Below, one piece after another: positions 1 to 5,742 of a stretch of 15,194 nucleotides of DNA. Each line of letters opens with the position of its first letter. The stretch's first letter is position 1. The stretch spans positions 1-15,194 of the forward strand of contig DFKO01000018.1 of NCBI GenBank assembly GCA_002373855.1, in the 5' to 3' direction. Source of the DNA: Lachnospiraceae bacterium UBA3643 (GTDB lineage: Bacteria > Bacillota > Clostridia > Lachnospirales > Lachnospiraceae). The translations under genes and the position numbers were made by a program. The notes below the pieces were generated by a model. The model saw nothing but the letters and a program-made list of their open reading frames with translations, was not told the DNA's origin and did not search any database.

Positions 1-49
1 CGTCAGGTTCGCAATCTGAAGGCCAGGGGTTCGATCCCCCTATGCTCCA
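1..49 (+). tRNA. tRNA-Ala(CGC), 3' part (5' end outside window)
   Basis: The window opens inside a tRNA. A 5-bp anticodon stem (3-7 with 15-19) closes the 7-base loop TTCGCAA, giving anticodon CGC at 10-12, which reads alanine codon GCG. A 5-base variable region is followed by a T arm with stem AGGGG/CCCCT around TTCGATC. The 3' acceptor strand ATGCTCC (42-48) and discriminator A49 follow. The T at 46 is position 70, as expected for the alanine G3-U70 identity pair. CCA is not encoded. The D arm and 5' acceptor strand lie off the window. No terminator follows, and mobile-element genes begin within about 130 bases, so this is a plausible integration target. Confidence 0.93.
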
Positions 50-177
50 TTACAAATGAAAAACTACGAGTCGACAAAATTGTAGAATAATATTCATGCA
101 TTGATATATGGATAAACATGAACTATATGAGATAGACAGGGGAAGAATTCATAAACGAGCTTGTTAAGCAGGGATCC

Positions 178-375
178 ATGTTCTGGTGCATGGGTTTTGA
201 TGATGTAGAGGAAGAGTCATTCATATTCTGGGATGATGACTTTCTGTTCTTTGATGAACCCGGAAGTGCGAACCTGTTCTTTATGGAGGAAGGTAAATCT
301 CTGGGATTTGTCATGACGGAAGATGACAGAGAACCGATATCGGGGTCGCTGAAGTGGAAGGTCGGGGAAGAGTGA
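178..375 (+). CDS. small acidic hypothetical protein, possibly cut by an upstream amber stop
   Basis: This 65-residue ORF is unrecognised. It is strongly acidic and aromatic (runs such as FWDDDFLFFDE) and converges on the relaxase gene, stopping 10 bases before the relaxase stop codon. ATG 178 has no good ribosome-binding site. The same frame is open further upstream: ATG 118, four more codons, then TAG at 133-135, then 14 protein-like codons (TGEEFINELVKQGS) leading into this start. The intact gene may therefore have been about 85 codons, 118-375, inactivated by a CAG-to-TAG type change. It could be a small accessory or anti-restriction-like protein, but nothing in the sequence shows a function. 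An overlapping minus-strand frame (123-431) is serine-rich and is taken as a shadow. Confidence 0.45.
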   Translation: MFWCMGFDDVEEESFIFWDDDFLFFDEPGSANLFFMEEGKSLGFVMTEDDREPISGSLKWKVGEE

Positions 376-384
376 TCACAGGAT

Positions 385-1758
385 CTATTCACGTTCTCTA
401 TTCTTGACAGTACTTTTATCGTGGGTATCATTCAGTATGATATCCACGTTTTGCTTTGCCATATCAAGGTTTCTATGCTCTTTTTGAAGGGCCTGCAGGT
501 CAGAATAAAGGACATTTCGCTGCTCTTCCAAGGTGGCTGCCTGGTCACGGAAAGTGTCCGGATCTGCGTTAGGAGATATACTGTTTCGCTTTAGGAATGA
601 GGCTGCGGATTCATAGATCATAAGATCCGCCCGGTGGGACTCATAGAAGGTGGAAGACTTTCCGGATTTGATATAGTTATCCCGGGTCTTCTTGTTGCTG
701 TGGGTGCGGTCGAGGTATTTAATGGTCTCGTTTACGGCGGCGATCTTACCATCTATTTCACGTATCTGTTTATGAGTTTCCTTCATTTCTGATTTGACGC
801 AAGTCATTATTTCGTTTAGCTTATCCACAGAATCGATATTCTTTTCCCTTAACAGGTTATAGGTCGCAGCGATCTTTTTGGCATCGGTAATGGCAGCCAT
901 CCGACGCTGGTAGTTGCTGGAAACGAAGATCAGGTAGGAATGGGTATTCTCTATAAGTCCGAGATTCTGATCATACTTCCATACCCTGAAATATGTGGGA
1001 TGGGTTACCTCAGAAATGCCTTGCTGCTCCTTCGCAAGCTTTATACGACGTTCGATTGCTTCCTTTGTATAATCCTCTCCCAGGGTCTTGGAACGGGTAA
1101 AACGTTCCTGTTCATGCATCCTGAAAGAGTCATATTTTCCCTGTTTGATTTCGTATCCAAGGTCTTTCATCTTTGCCAGGAAACCGTCATAGGAATCCAC
1201 CAGGGGGATGACAGTATCAATATTATTCTTAAGACGCTTCTTATAGCTTATTCCTTTCTTGGCCATCTGCCACTCATAGAATGATCTTCCTGGTCCTTTT
1301 GGATCCTTTATAACGGAAAGACCGTGGGCATCACATATCTCGTCACTCATGCGGCGGAGATCCTTTACTGCTCTGATATTGCCCCTAAACCGGGTATGAT
1401 ACTTAAAATCCACATGGTTGAAAATGATGTGGTTATGGATATGTCCCTTATCTATGTGGGTGGCGATTATATACTCATGTTTATGGTCTGTGAATCTTCC
1501 GGCGAGCTCTATACCAATCTTATGAGCCTGCTCCGGGGTGACCTCTCCCTCGGCAAATGACTGTATTATATGCTGCGCAAGTATGGCCCCATGGTATGAT
1601 GCCTTTCTTCTAGTATAGTCAAAGTCATCCTCGACAGTTTCTCTGGTGCAGCCGTATGTGGAGACATAGATCTCCCCGTCTGTTTTATCCTTATCGGTTA
1701 TATAATCGACCGCCTTTCCTACGGTTCGTCGGATAGGATGCATTTTTGTGACAGCCAT
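385..1758 (-). CDS. MOBP-type relaxase / mobilization nuclease
   Basis: Relaxases nick one strand at oriT, stay covalently attached through a tyrosine, and pilot the strand through a conjugation pore. This 457-residue protein has a relaxase domain in roughly its first 200 residues. It carries the three-histidine metal motif as H101-x4-H106-x-H108 (HIDKGHIHNH) and a probable motif I tyrosine, Y19 in AVDYITDKDKT. The C-terminal half is charged and helical, with no helicase or primase signature. The start at 1758 has GGAGG four bases upstream and lies inside the end of mobC (40-base overlap), so the two are translationally coupled. The HxDxxxxHxH pattern fits MOBP (Pfam Relaxase) rather than MOBV. 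No T4SS or coupling-protein gene is nearby, so transfer would depend on a helper. Confidence 0.93.
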   Translation of the reverse strand: MAVTKMHPIRRTVGKAVDYITDKDKTDGEIYVSTYGCTRETVEDDFDYTRRKASYHGAILAQHIIQSFAEGEVTPEQAHKIGIELAGRFTDHKHEYIIATHIDKGHIHNHIIFNHVDFKYHTRFRGNIRAVKDLRRMSDEICDAHGLSVIKDPKGPGRSFYEWQMAKKGISYKKRLKNNIDTVIPLVDSYDGFLAKMKDLGYEIKQGKYDSFRMHEQERFTRSKTLGEDYTKEAIERRIKLAKEQQGISEVTHPTYFRVWKYDQNLGLIENTHSYLIFVSSNYQRRMAAITDAKKIAATYNLLREKNIDSVDKLNEIMTCVKSEMKETHKQIREIDGKIAAVNETIKYLDRTHSNKKTRDNYIKSGKSSTFYESHRADLMIYESAASFLKRNSISPNADPDTFRDQAATLEEQRNVLYSDLQALQKEHRNLDMAKQNVDIILNDTHDKSTVKNRERE

Positions 1759-2048
1759 ATCGCCTCCATCATTTCCTGTAATCGTTCCAGATCCCCGGAG
1801 TGAAGATGATCCGTTTCATTCACTCGCTTGGCGATCTGATTGATATTCACGCCTATCTTATGAAGTTCATAATTACGGGCCTTGAGCTCCGAATAATCGG
1901 TATTGATTATGCACCCGTTTATCGCCATCAGACGTAAGAAACGGGCCATATTTTTGATGCCGCACATCTTCATACGTTCCTTTATAAGTTCTTTCTCATG
2001 GGCAGTTACACGGAATTTAACCTGTACTTCCCGGTCAAGTTTTGCCAT
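1719..2048 (-). CDS. mobC: MobC-like relaxosome accessory protein
   Basis: This 109-residue protein has an N-terminal ribbon-helix-helix-type region: a beta strand VQVKFRVT at 8-15, then two helices to about residue 45. A C-terminal GVNINQIAKRVN motif (66-77) is the hallmark of bacterial MobC proteins. MobC binds oriT DNA, helps melt the nic region and increases relaxase nicking. The start has GAGGAAA eight bases upstream. The gene is first in a two-gene leftward operon with the relaxase, overlapping it by 40 bases. It is transcribed away from the dyad-rich stretch 2049-2366, the usual arrangement for autoregulation at oriT. Confidence 0.9.
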   Translation of the reverse strand: MAKLDREVQVKFRVTAHEKELIKERMKMCGIKNMARFLRLMAINGCIINTDYSELKARNYELHKIGVNINQIAKRVNETDHLHSGDLERLQEMMEAIWLSQKCILSDEP

Positions 2049-2366
2049 CGGTTATTTCCTCGCAGGGTAAAAAAAGGGGTTTGGGGGCAGCGCCACCAAG
2101 TGTGATTATTCGCAAAATGGTACCATTTTGCTGTGCTTGCTCCACTATTATCTGCTTCTATGTTACCCCGGGGGCTCGGCGTTGCGAAGAGGTCAAAAGG
2201 GGGACATGTCCGGCATTTCTGCCACATCTGAACAATATGTGATGGTTTAGTGTGCTTTGTTTTAATTGAAAGGACAGATTGTCCGCTGAAGGGATTAATT
2301 CGGAACAGTCTGTGTAGTGACTTTCAGAACAGAAGGAATAAACTATAAGAGAGGAGAAAAGAGGTC
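2049..2366. other. noncoding dyad-rich region, probable oriT and divergent promoter region
   Basis: No credible gene lies in this 318-base gap between leftward mobC and a rightward regulator. It holds several inverted repeats: 2081-2099 (TTGGGGGC/GCCACCAA, one mismatch, 3-base loop), the perfect 20-bp palindrome at 2112-2131, CCCCGGGG at 2166-2173, GGACATGTCC at 2192-2201, and GGAC-N5-GTCC at 2272-2284. Inverted repeats immediately upstream of mobC and the relaxase are the usual layout of an oriT in mobilizable elements. The nic site cannot be placed from sequence alone. Promoters for both flanking operons must also lie here, but no clean -35/-10 pair was seen. Confidence 0.6.
2112..2131. repeat. 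perfect 20-bp palindrome, candidate oriT inverted repeat
   Basis: GCAAAATGGTACCATTTTGC is identical to its reverse complement over all 20 bases. It lies 64 bases upstream of the mobC start. It is a candidate MobC or relaxase recognition dyad, or a regulator operator. Confidence 0.7.
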
Positions 2367-2669
2367 ATGTACACCAAGAAAGAAGCAGATCTAAGAGTTG
2401 GAACAAATCTTGACTGGCTTATCGAAAGGTTGAGGTTGTGCCGAGAGGACTACGCCAGATCGTGGCAGATACAGAAAGAGAGTGCAGATAAGATCGTTCT
2501 CGGTCAACGCGGTATAACATCAGAAAAGGTATATGCTCTGTTTGATGATTTTGCCATAACGCCGAATGAAATATACCTTGGTGAAGAACATAACAGTGTG
2601 GCCAGGCAGAAGGTCATTGAACTCAGGGGAAGCAAATACGTCGGTGATTATAAGATCGTAACCCCGTAA
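2367..2669 (+). CDS. XRE-like HTH regulator, possibly ended early by an in-frame stop
   Basis: This 100-residue ORF has a good ribosome-binding site (GAGGAGAAAAGAGG). Residues 13-70 resemble a divergent Cro/C1-type helix-turn-helix (LIERLRLCREDYARSWQIQKE...ITSEKVYALFDDFAITPNEIYLG). It is first on the rightward strand and divergent from the mobilization operon, so it may regulate that junction. After TAA 2667-2669 the same frame stays open for 29 codons to TAA 2757-2759. That extension reads like a normal helical tail (ALAPPDRDAMVRRLIKMLSLML), of the sort that ends many XRE proteins. The gene may therefore be a full-length 130-codon ORF with a nonsense mutation. A 21-bp motif shared with the xis upstream region lies at 2292-2312. 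Confidence 0.7.
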   Translation: MYTKKEADLRVGTNLDWLIERLRLCREDYARSWQIQKESADKIVLGQRGITSEKVYALFDDFAITPNEIYLGEEHNSVARQKVIELRGSKYVGDYKIVTP

Positions 2670-2785
2670 ATTATAGTGGGTGATATTGAGGCTCTGGCTC
2701 CACCTGATAGGGATGCAATGGTACGTAGACTTATCAAAATGCTCTCGTTGATGTTGTAATAGAAGGATGTAGCCATAGGATATTA

Positions 2786-2838
2786 ACCGGGTTGCTGATG
2801 AAGCATTATCTGACATTAGTAGCCCGGTATTATTTTTA
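2786..2838 (+). terminator. intrinsic terminator or attenuator directly before the sigma-like gene
   Basis: ACCGGGTTGCT (2786-2796) pairs with AGTAGCCCGGT (2818-2828) as an 11-bp RNA stem with two G-U pairs. ATTATTTTTA follows. The ribosome-binding site of the next gene starts about three bases later, leaving no room for a separate promoter. Confidence 0.72.
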
Positions 2839-2855
2839 TAGAGGAGGGTTTTCGG

Positions 2856-3521
2856 ATGAGTAAAGGAACAAACGACAAGGACAGGATCAACAGACTGCTT
2901 AAGAAATTCGGCGTACATTTTTCCTCAAAGACTTATAGGAACATAAGAACGTTCCTGGAGATGTACAGGGAAATAAGACGGGATCTTAAGAATATTCCAA
3001 AGTCAGTCGGAGATGCGGTAATCAGGAAAAGTGCGCCTGAACTTTTCCGGGCAATGAGCGAAGCGGAGGATATCTCCAGAGGACGGGTTGGGGATTTTGT
3101 CGAGGAACTGATGTCGTATGGATGGCTGGAGAATTATATTGAGGCAACACTAGATGAGGTGAGGAGTTTCAGCTTGGATGGGGAAACCTATTATAAGATA
3201 CTGACCGGGTTATATCTTGGTGAAAAGACTTATGATGCGTCAATAGTTGAGGAGGATACCGGGTATTGTCATTCGACATTTCAGAATAAAAAGAGGCACG
3301 CCGTTATGTTGTTTGGGGTGTTATTTTGGAAGAGAATGCTGGATCACTGGGATAATTCCATAGTGGAGATGGAGAAGATCGAACGCCAGGAAGGTCGGGA
3401 TGGATCCCTTGCAGAGAGGCGGAGATCGGAAGAGGATCGAAGGAGTGGAGTGCGTGACAGGAGAAAAGGTGACCGCAGGGTTCTCGGCGATAGGAGAATG
3501 GCTCCGTCTGGTTGCTTATAA
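2856..3521 (+). CDS. sigma-70 region 4-like protein with Arg/Asp-rich repeat tail
   Basis: This 221-residue protein has a strong ribosome-binding site (GAGGAGGG). Residues 108-160 look like sigma region 4 or an ArpU-type late regulator: YYKILTGLYLGEKTYD, then a helix-turn-helix-like stretch (EEDTGYCHSTFQNKKRHAVMLFGVLFW). Mobile elements of Firmicutes often carry such proteins to activate excision or transfer genes. The last 45 residues are a low-complexity charged tail with repeated DRR units (EDRRSG, RDRRKGDRR, LGDRR), which suggests nucleic-acid contact or a disordered region. A terminator-like hairpin lies immediately upstream, so expression may depend on readthrough. The function assignment is by pattern only. 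A similar but shorter protein is at 4698-5264. Confidence 0.65.
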   Translation: MSKGTNDKDRINRLLKKFGVHFSSKTYRNIRTFLEMYREIRRDLKNIPKSVGDAVIRKSAPELFRAMSEAEDISRGRVGDFVEELMSYGWLENYIEATLDEVRSFSLDGETYYKILTGLYLGEKTYDASIVEEDTGYCHSTFQNKKRHAVMLFGVLFWKRMLDHWDNSIVEMEKIERQEGRDGSLAERRRSEEDRRSGVRDRRKGDRRVLGDRRMAPSGCL

Positions 3522-3622
3522 AAAGACAAAAGAAAAAGGCTCTGGGCCCTCCGCTAATTCCAGCAGTGGGTCGAACCTTATCTTTAACTATATGATAACA
3601 TTTTTGGGCAAAATGTCAATCA

Positions 3623-4012
3623 TCATTTCGGATATTTCAGCAGGTCGCCGTTCTTTTTGATAACATATAACTTCTTAAGGTAGGGGCGTGATGAGAATTC
3701 CTTTTCAAGCTGGTTTATGCTCTGCTTTTCGGGCAGCTTACATCTTCTAAGGTCAAATATCAGGTAATGAGATTGTTGTATAGCACTACGGAAATTTGTT
3801 TCTATGGTATGCTTTCCGTTGCCTTTGGGACACTTTATTTCCCATTCAACTGAATCCATTATGATATCGGGAGTATGTGTATTAGGTATGCGGCTCGGCT
3901 TTAAGAAAATAATATCCTTCCCGAGATTGGCAAAATATTTAGCAGTGTCAAATTCATGTTGTTCCGGAGGGCAATCAAGCCGCGTTAGATCAATATTTCC
4001 GATCTTGCTCAT
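3623..4012 (-). CDS. standalone PD-(D/E)XK nuclease-like protein resembling CdiA C-terminal tRNase domains
   Basis: This 129-residue protein shows the ordered residues of a PD-(D/E)XK fold: E20 in a first helix, D49 (TPDI), E58-x-K60 (WEIK), then a glutamine-bearing helix (Q79/Q80) and a strand YLIFDL. The layout, with ...FANLGKDIIFLKPS before the PD and IKCPKGNGKHTI after it, resembles the C-terminal tRNA-cleaving domain of some CdiA contact-dependent toxins and their standalone relatives. It has no signal peptide, no delivery domain and no obvious immunity gene on either side. It is encoded opposite to its neighbours, between the two sigma-like genes. The ribosome-binding site is weak. It could be a toxin, a defence nuclease or a housekeeping enzyme of the element. 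The fold call is moderately sure and the substrate is unknown. Confidence 0.6.
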   Translation of the reverse strand: MSKIGNIDLTRLDCPPEQHEFDTAKYFANLGKDIIFLKPSRIPNTHTPDIIMDSVEWEIKCPKGNGKHTIETNFRSAIQQSHYLIFDLRRCKLPEKQSINQLEKEFSSRPYLKKLYVIKKNGDLLKYPK

Positions 4013-4100
4013 ATCTAATCATTACTTTTCTATTTAATCAGCGAGTTTATTATATCAGATTTGATTTTCATATCAAGAGTATAGGCATAATTAAACAAAT

Positions 4101-4183
4101 CATCAGACATAAATCGAACTTTTCATCAGACTCAAAACAAACTTTTCAATAGACTTAAATCAAACTTAACTTCGGACTTTTTG
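4101..4183. repeat. 23-bp direct repeats (iterons), three full units plus a partial
   Basis: Three head-to-tail 23-bp units lie at 4101-4123, 4124-4146 and 4147-4169. A degenerate partial unit (CTTCGGACTT) starts at 4170. Conserved features are an opening CATCAGAC-type block and an AAACTTTT-type end. There are no spacers between units, so this is not CRISPR. The array lies in the divergent gap between the nuclease gene and the XRE regulator. Confidence 0.8.
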
Positions 4184-4244
4184 TGGTGCATTATGTGGTA
4201 TCATGCTTTTGGTTGAGAAAACAGAATTGATATTCGGAGGGTAT

Positions 4245-4589
4245 ATGGTTGAAACAATGGGGAGAAGGATAAGGGAGCTGAGGATGCTCCGTGGACTTAC
4301 GCAGGAAGAGCTGGCGTACCTCTTATATAGGAAGAAAAACACTATAAGTCAGTATGAAAATGACGAGGTGGATATGAGAGCGAGTGTGATCGAACAGCTA
4401 TCAAAAGTGTTATATGTGAGACCCGGATATTTTTTCGGGGAGCCGGATAACGGTATCGAAGCAGAGAAAGGGGCGAGGGATACCTTGAAGAATATCAGGG
4501 ATCAGAGATTTATGAGAGCTGCTTATGAACATCTGAGGATCGTAGGTAACACTGAGAGGCTTTTCTTACCCGGAGGTTCTATGCGGTAG
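4245..4589 (+). CDS. XRE/Cro-C1 family transcriptional regulator
   Basis: A 114-residue protein is read from ATG 4245, which has GGAGGG four bases upstream. An in-frame ATG at 4203 lacks a site. Residues 5-60 are a canonical Cro/C1 helix-turn-helix (RRIRELRMLRGLTQEELAYLLYRKKNTISQYENDEVDMRASVIEQLSKVLYVRPGYFF). The remaining tail is charged and has no enzymatic motif, so it is not a LexA-like protease or an ImmA partner. It is likely the element's repressor controlling the downstream sigma-like, xis and int genes. The 23-bp repeats just upstream are the obvious candidate operator for autoregulation. Confidence 0.88.
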   Translation: MVETMGRRIRELRMLRGLTQEELAYLLYRKKNTISQYENDEVDMRASVIEQLSKVLYVRPGYFFGEPDNGIEAEKGARDTLKNIRDQRFMRAAYEHLRIVGNTERLFLPGGSMR

Positions 4590-4652
4590 AACCAAAGTTC
4601 TGTACTATGGGAACGACAACTTGATAGCCGGAAGCTAAGATTAAGGCAACAC

Positions 4653-4669
4653 AAGCGACCGGTCTGCTT
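4653..4669. promoter_or_regulatory. dyad upstream of the second sigma-like gene
   Basis: The 8-bp palindrome GACCGGTC (4657-4664) is flanked by AAGC and GCTT. It lies about 30 bases before the start at 4698 and is a possible operator. No protein can be assigned to it. Confidence 0.35.
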
Positions 4670-4697
4670 GGTAAAAATCAAATTCCAGGAGGATAAG

Positions 4698-5264
4698 ATG
4701 AATACTGAGCAAAAGTTATTTGGTTCCTATCTAAGATTATCTGTTAAGCAGAGAATCTATCATTTAATGAGAAACTATCATTATCGTGACCGTTATGTCG
4801 AATGCTACAGGCAATATATTGAAGGCATGATAGCGGATATCAGGGCATATGAGTGCAGGCCAAAGGATGATATCGGAGTAAGGATAATGTCCGGTGATAA
4901 CAACTCAGATGCTACGGCAAGGCTGGCTGAGGATGCGGTAAAGATAAGTAACGTATTTATAACAGGTCATATAGGAGAATCCCTTATAAAGGATAAAGAA
5001 GAGAGGCGGGTGGCCACCCTGGCAGTAATGGAGTGGATGACCATCAGGGATGATTATGCGGCTTTAAACAGGGCACTGATGATGTTAAGGCCGGAAGATA
5101 ATGAACTGATCATGGATTTTCTCAATAAGAAGAAAAGCTATTACGATATCGCCGATGAAGGCATGCTCACCTATAACGCAGCAAAAAAGAAGCTGCAGAG
5201 AATACGCAGGAAGGTAGTAAAACTAACCGAGCATGATTTTGAAAGACATAATAAGAACCTGTAA
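4698..5264 (+). CDS. sigma-70 region 4-like protein, second copy of the type
   Basis: The ATG at 4698 has AGGAGG seven bases upstream and gives 188 residues. An in-frame ATG at 4668 gives 10 more residues but no site. The N-terminal 60 residues are basic and tyrosine-rich. Residues 125-178 form a region-4-like helical module ending in a helix-turn-helix (LRPEDNELIMDFLNKKKSYYDIADEGMLTYNAAKKKLQRIRRKVVKL), matching the DxxSYxxIAxx...T-x2-R/K pattern of sigma factors and ArpU-like regulators. It sits directly upstream of xis and int, so control of excision is the natural inference. It differs from the 2856-3521 protein in lacking the DRR tail. There is no visible region 2, so it is unlikely to be a complete sigma factor. 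Confidence 0.62.
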   Translation: MNTEQKLFGSYLRLSVKQRIYHLMRNYHYRDRYVECYRQYIEGMIADIRAYECRPKDDIGVRIMSGDNNSDATARLAEDAVKISNVFITGHIGESLIKDKEERRVATLAVMEWMTIRDDYAALNRALMMLRPEDNELIMDFLNKKKSYYDIADEGMLTYNAAKKKLQRIRRKVVKLTEHDFERHNKNL

Positions 5265-5271
5265 GTATCGG

Positions 5272-5296
5272 ATCAATCCGGAATAGTCCGGTTGAT
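5272..5296 (+). promoter_or_regulatory. hairpin in the xis leader
   Basis: ATCAA-T-CCGG and CCGG-TTGAT form a 9-bp stem with one bulged base and a 6-base loop, between the sigma-like gene and xis. It has no U tract, so it is a weak terminator at best. It overlaps the 21-bp motif (5270-5290) that recurs at 2292-2312. Confidence 0.45.
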
Positions 5297-5326
5297 ATAT
5301 TTAAATGTAAGAGGAGGAACAGCGAG

Positions 5327-5581
5327 ATGAGCAAATTAGGAGCAGAGTATGATTTCTTTAATAAGGATAAGAAACATACGGAGAAAAAAACAGTCAGAAC
5401 AGACAAGAAATGGATAAGGTGCAAGGAGGCAACAGCAAAGTATGGTGTGAGCAGACCTACCATTATGGATTGGGCAGAAGAGGCCGGTGCAGTTACGAAG
5501 ATGAGAAAAACGATCCTTATTGATTCTGAAGATGTGGACAGGTATGTGGAAGCACACAGGATGCCCGGGGGAGTCTATTAA
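5327..5581 (+). CDS. excisionase-like winged-HTH protein
   Basis: This 84-residue protein has a strong ribosome-binding site (GAGGAGG). Residues 27-78 form a MerR/Xis-type winged helix: WIRCKEATAKYGVSRPTIMDWAEEAGAVTKMRKTILIDSEDVDRYVEAH, where the ATAKYGVSRPTIMDWA helix-turn-helix is followed by a wing and a last helix. Such proteins bend DNA at att sites and bias integrases toward excision. Its position just upstream of a Tn916-type integrase, on the same strand, matches the usual xis-int order. The gap to int has its own promoter, so the two need not be a single transcript. A role as a transcription factor is the alternative. Confidence 0.78.
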   Translation: MSKLGAEYDFFNKDKKHTEKKTVRTDKKWIRCKEATAKYGVSRPTIMDWAEEAGAVTKMRKTILIDSEDVDRYVEAHRMPGGVY

Positions 5582-5617
5582 AATCTTGCAATATACTGCA
5601 TTATAAGTAAAATGTAC

Positions 5618-5646
5618 TTGTTTGTCGGTACGGCATAAACTATAAT
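5618..5646 (+). promoter_or_regulatory. promoter of the integrase gene
   Basis: TTGTTT (5618-5623), a 17-base spacer and a perfect TATAAT (5641-5646). A GTCGG-AAAA-CCGAC hairpin (5653-5666) lies at the predicted transcript start, and GTCGG also occurs in the spacer (5624-5628). Confidence 0.65.
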
Positions 5647-5742
5647 ATAACTGTCGGAAAACCGACCGGACGATACATGGATCATACCGAAAGGAATGAT
5701 CGGACTCTCTCCCGGAATCAGAATCTGATGAAAGGAGAAGAG

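Noticed and set aside
123..431. Minus-strand 102-codon ORF
   Set aside because: It is serine-rich, has no ribosome-binding site, overlaps the relaxase end and mirrors the acidic plus-strand ORF.
2006..2242. ORFs on both strands across the oriT-like region
   Set aside because: They are low-complexity translations of the palindromic noncoding stretch, without ribosome-binding sites or family patterns.
2248..2254. TAGTGTG, the nic-site core of pMV158-type MOBV plasmids
   Set aside because: The relaxase has a MOBP three-histidine motif, not a MOBV one, and no matching hairpin flanks this heptamer.
3598..3616. ACATTTT/AAAATGT hairpin between the sigma-like gene and the nuclease gene as a terminator
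   Set aside because: It is a 7-bp AT-rich stem with no U tract on either strand; too weak to list as a feature.
4101..4183. CRISPR array
   Set aside because: The 23-bp units are contiguous and imperfect, with no unique spacers and no cas genes.
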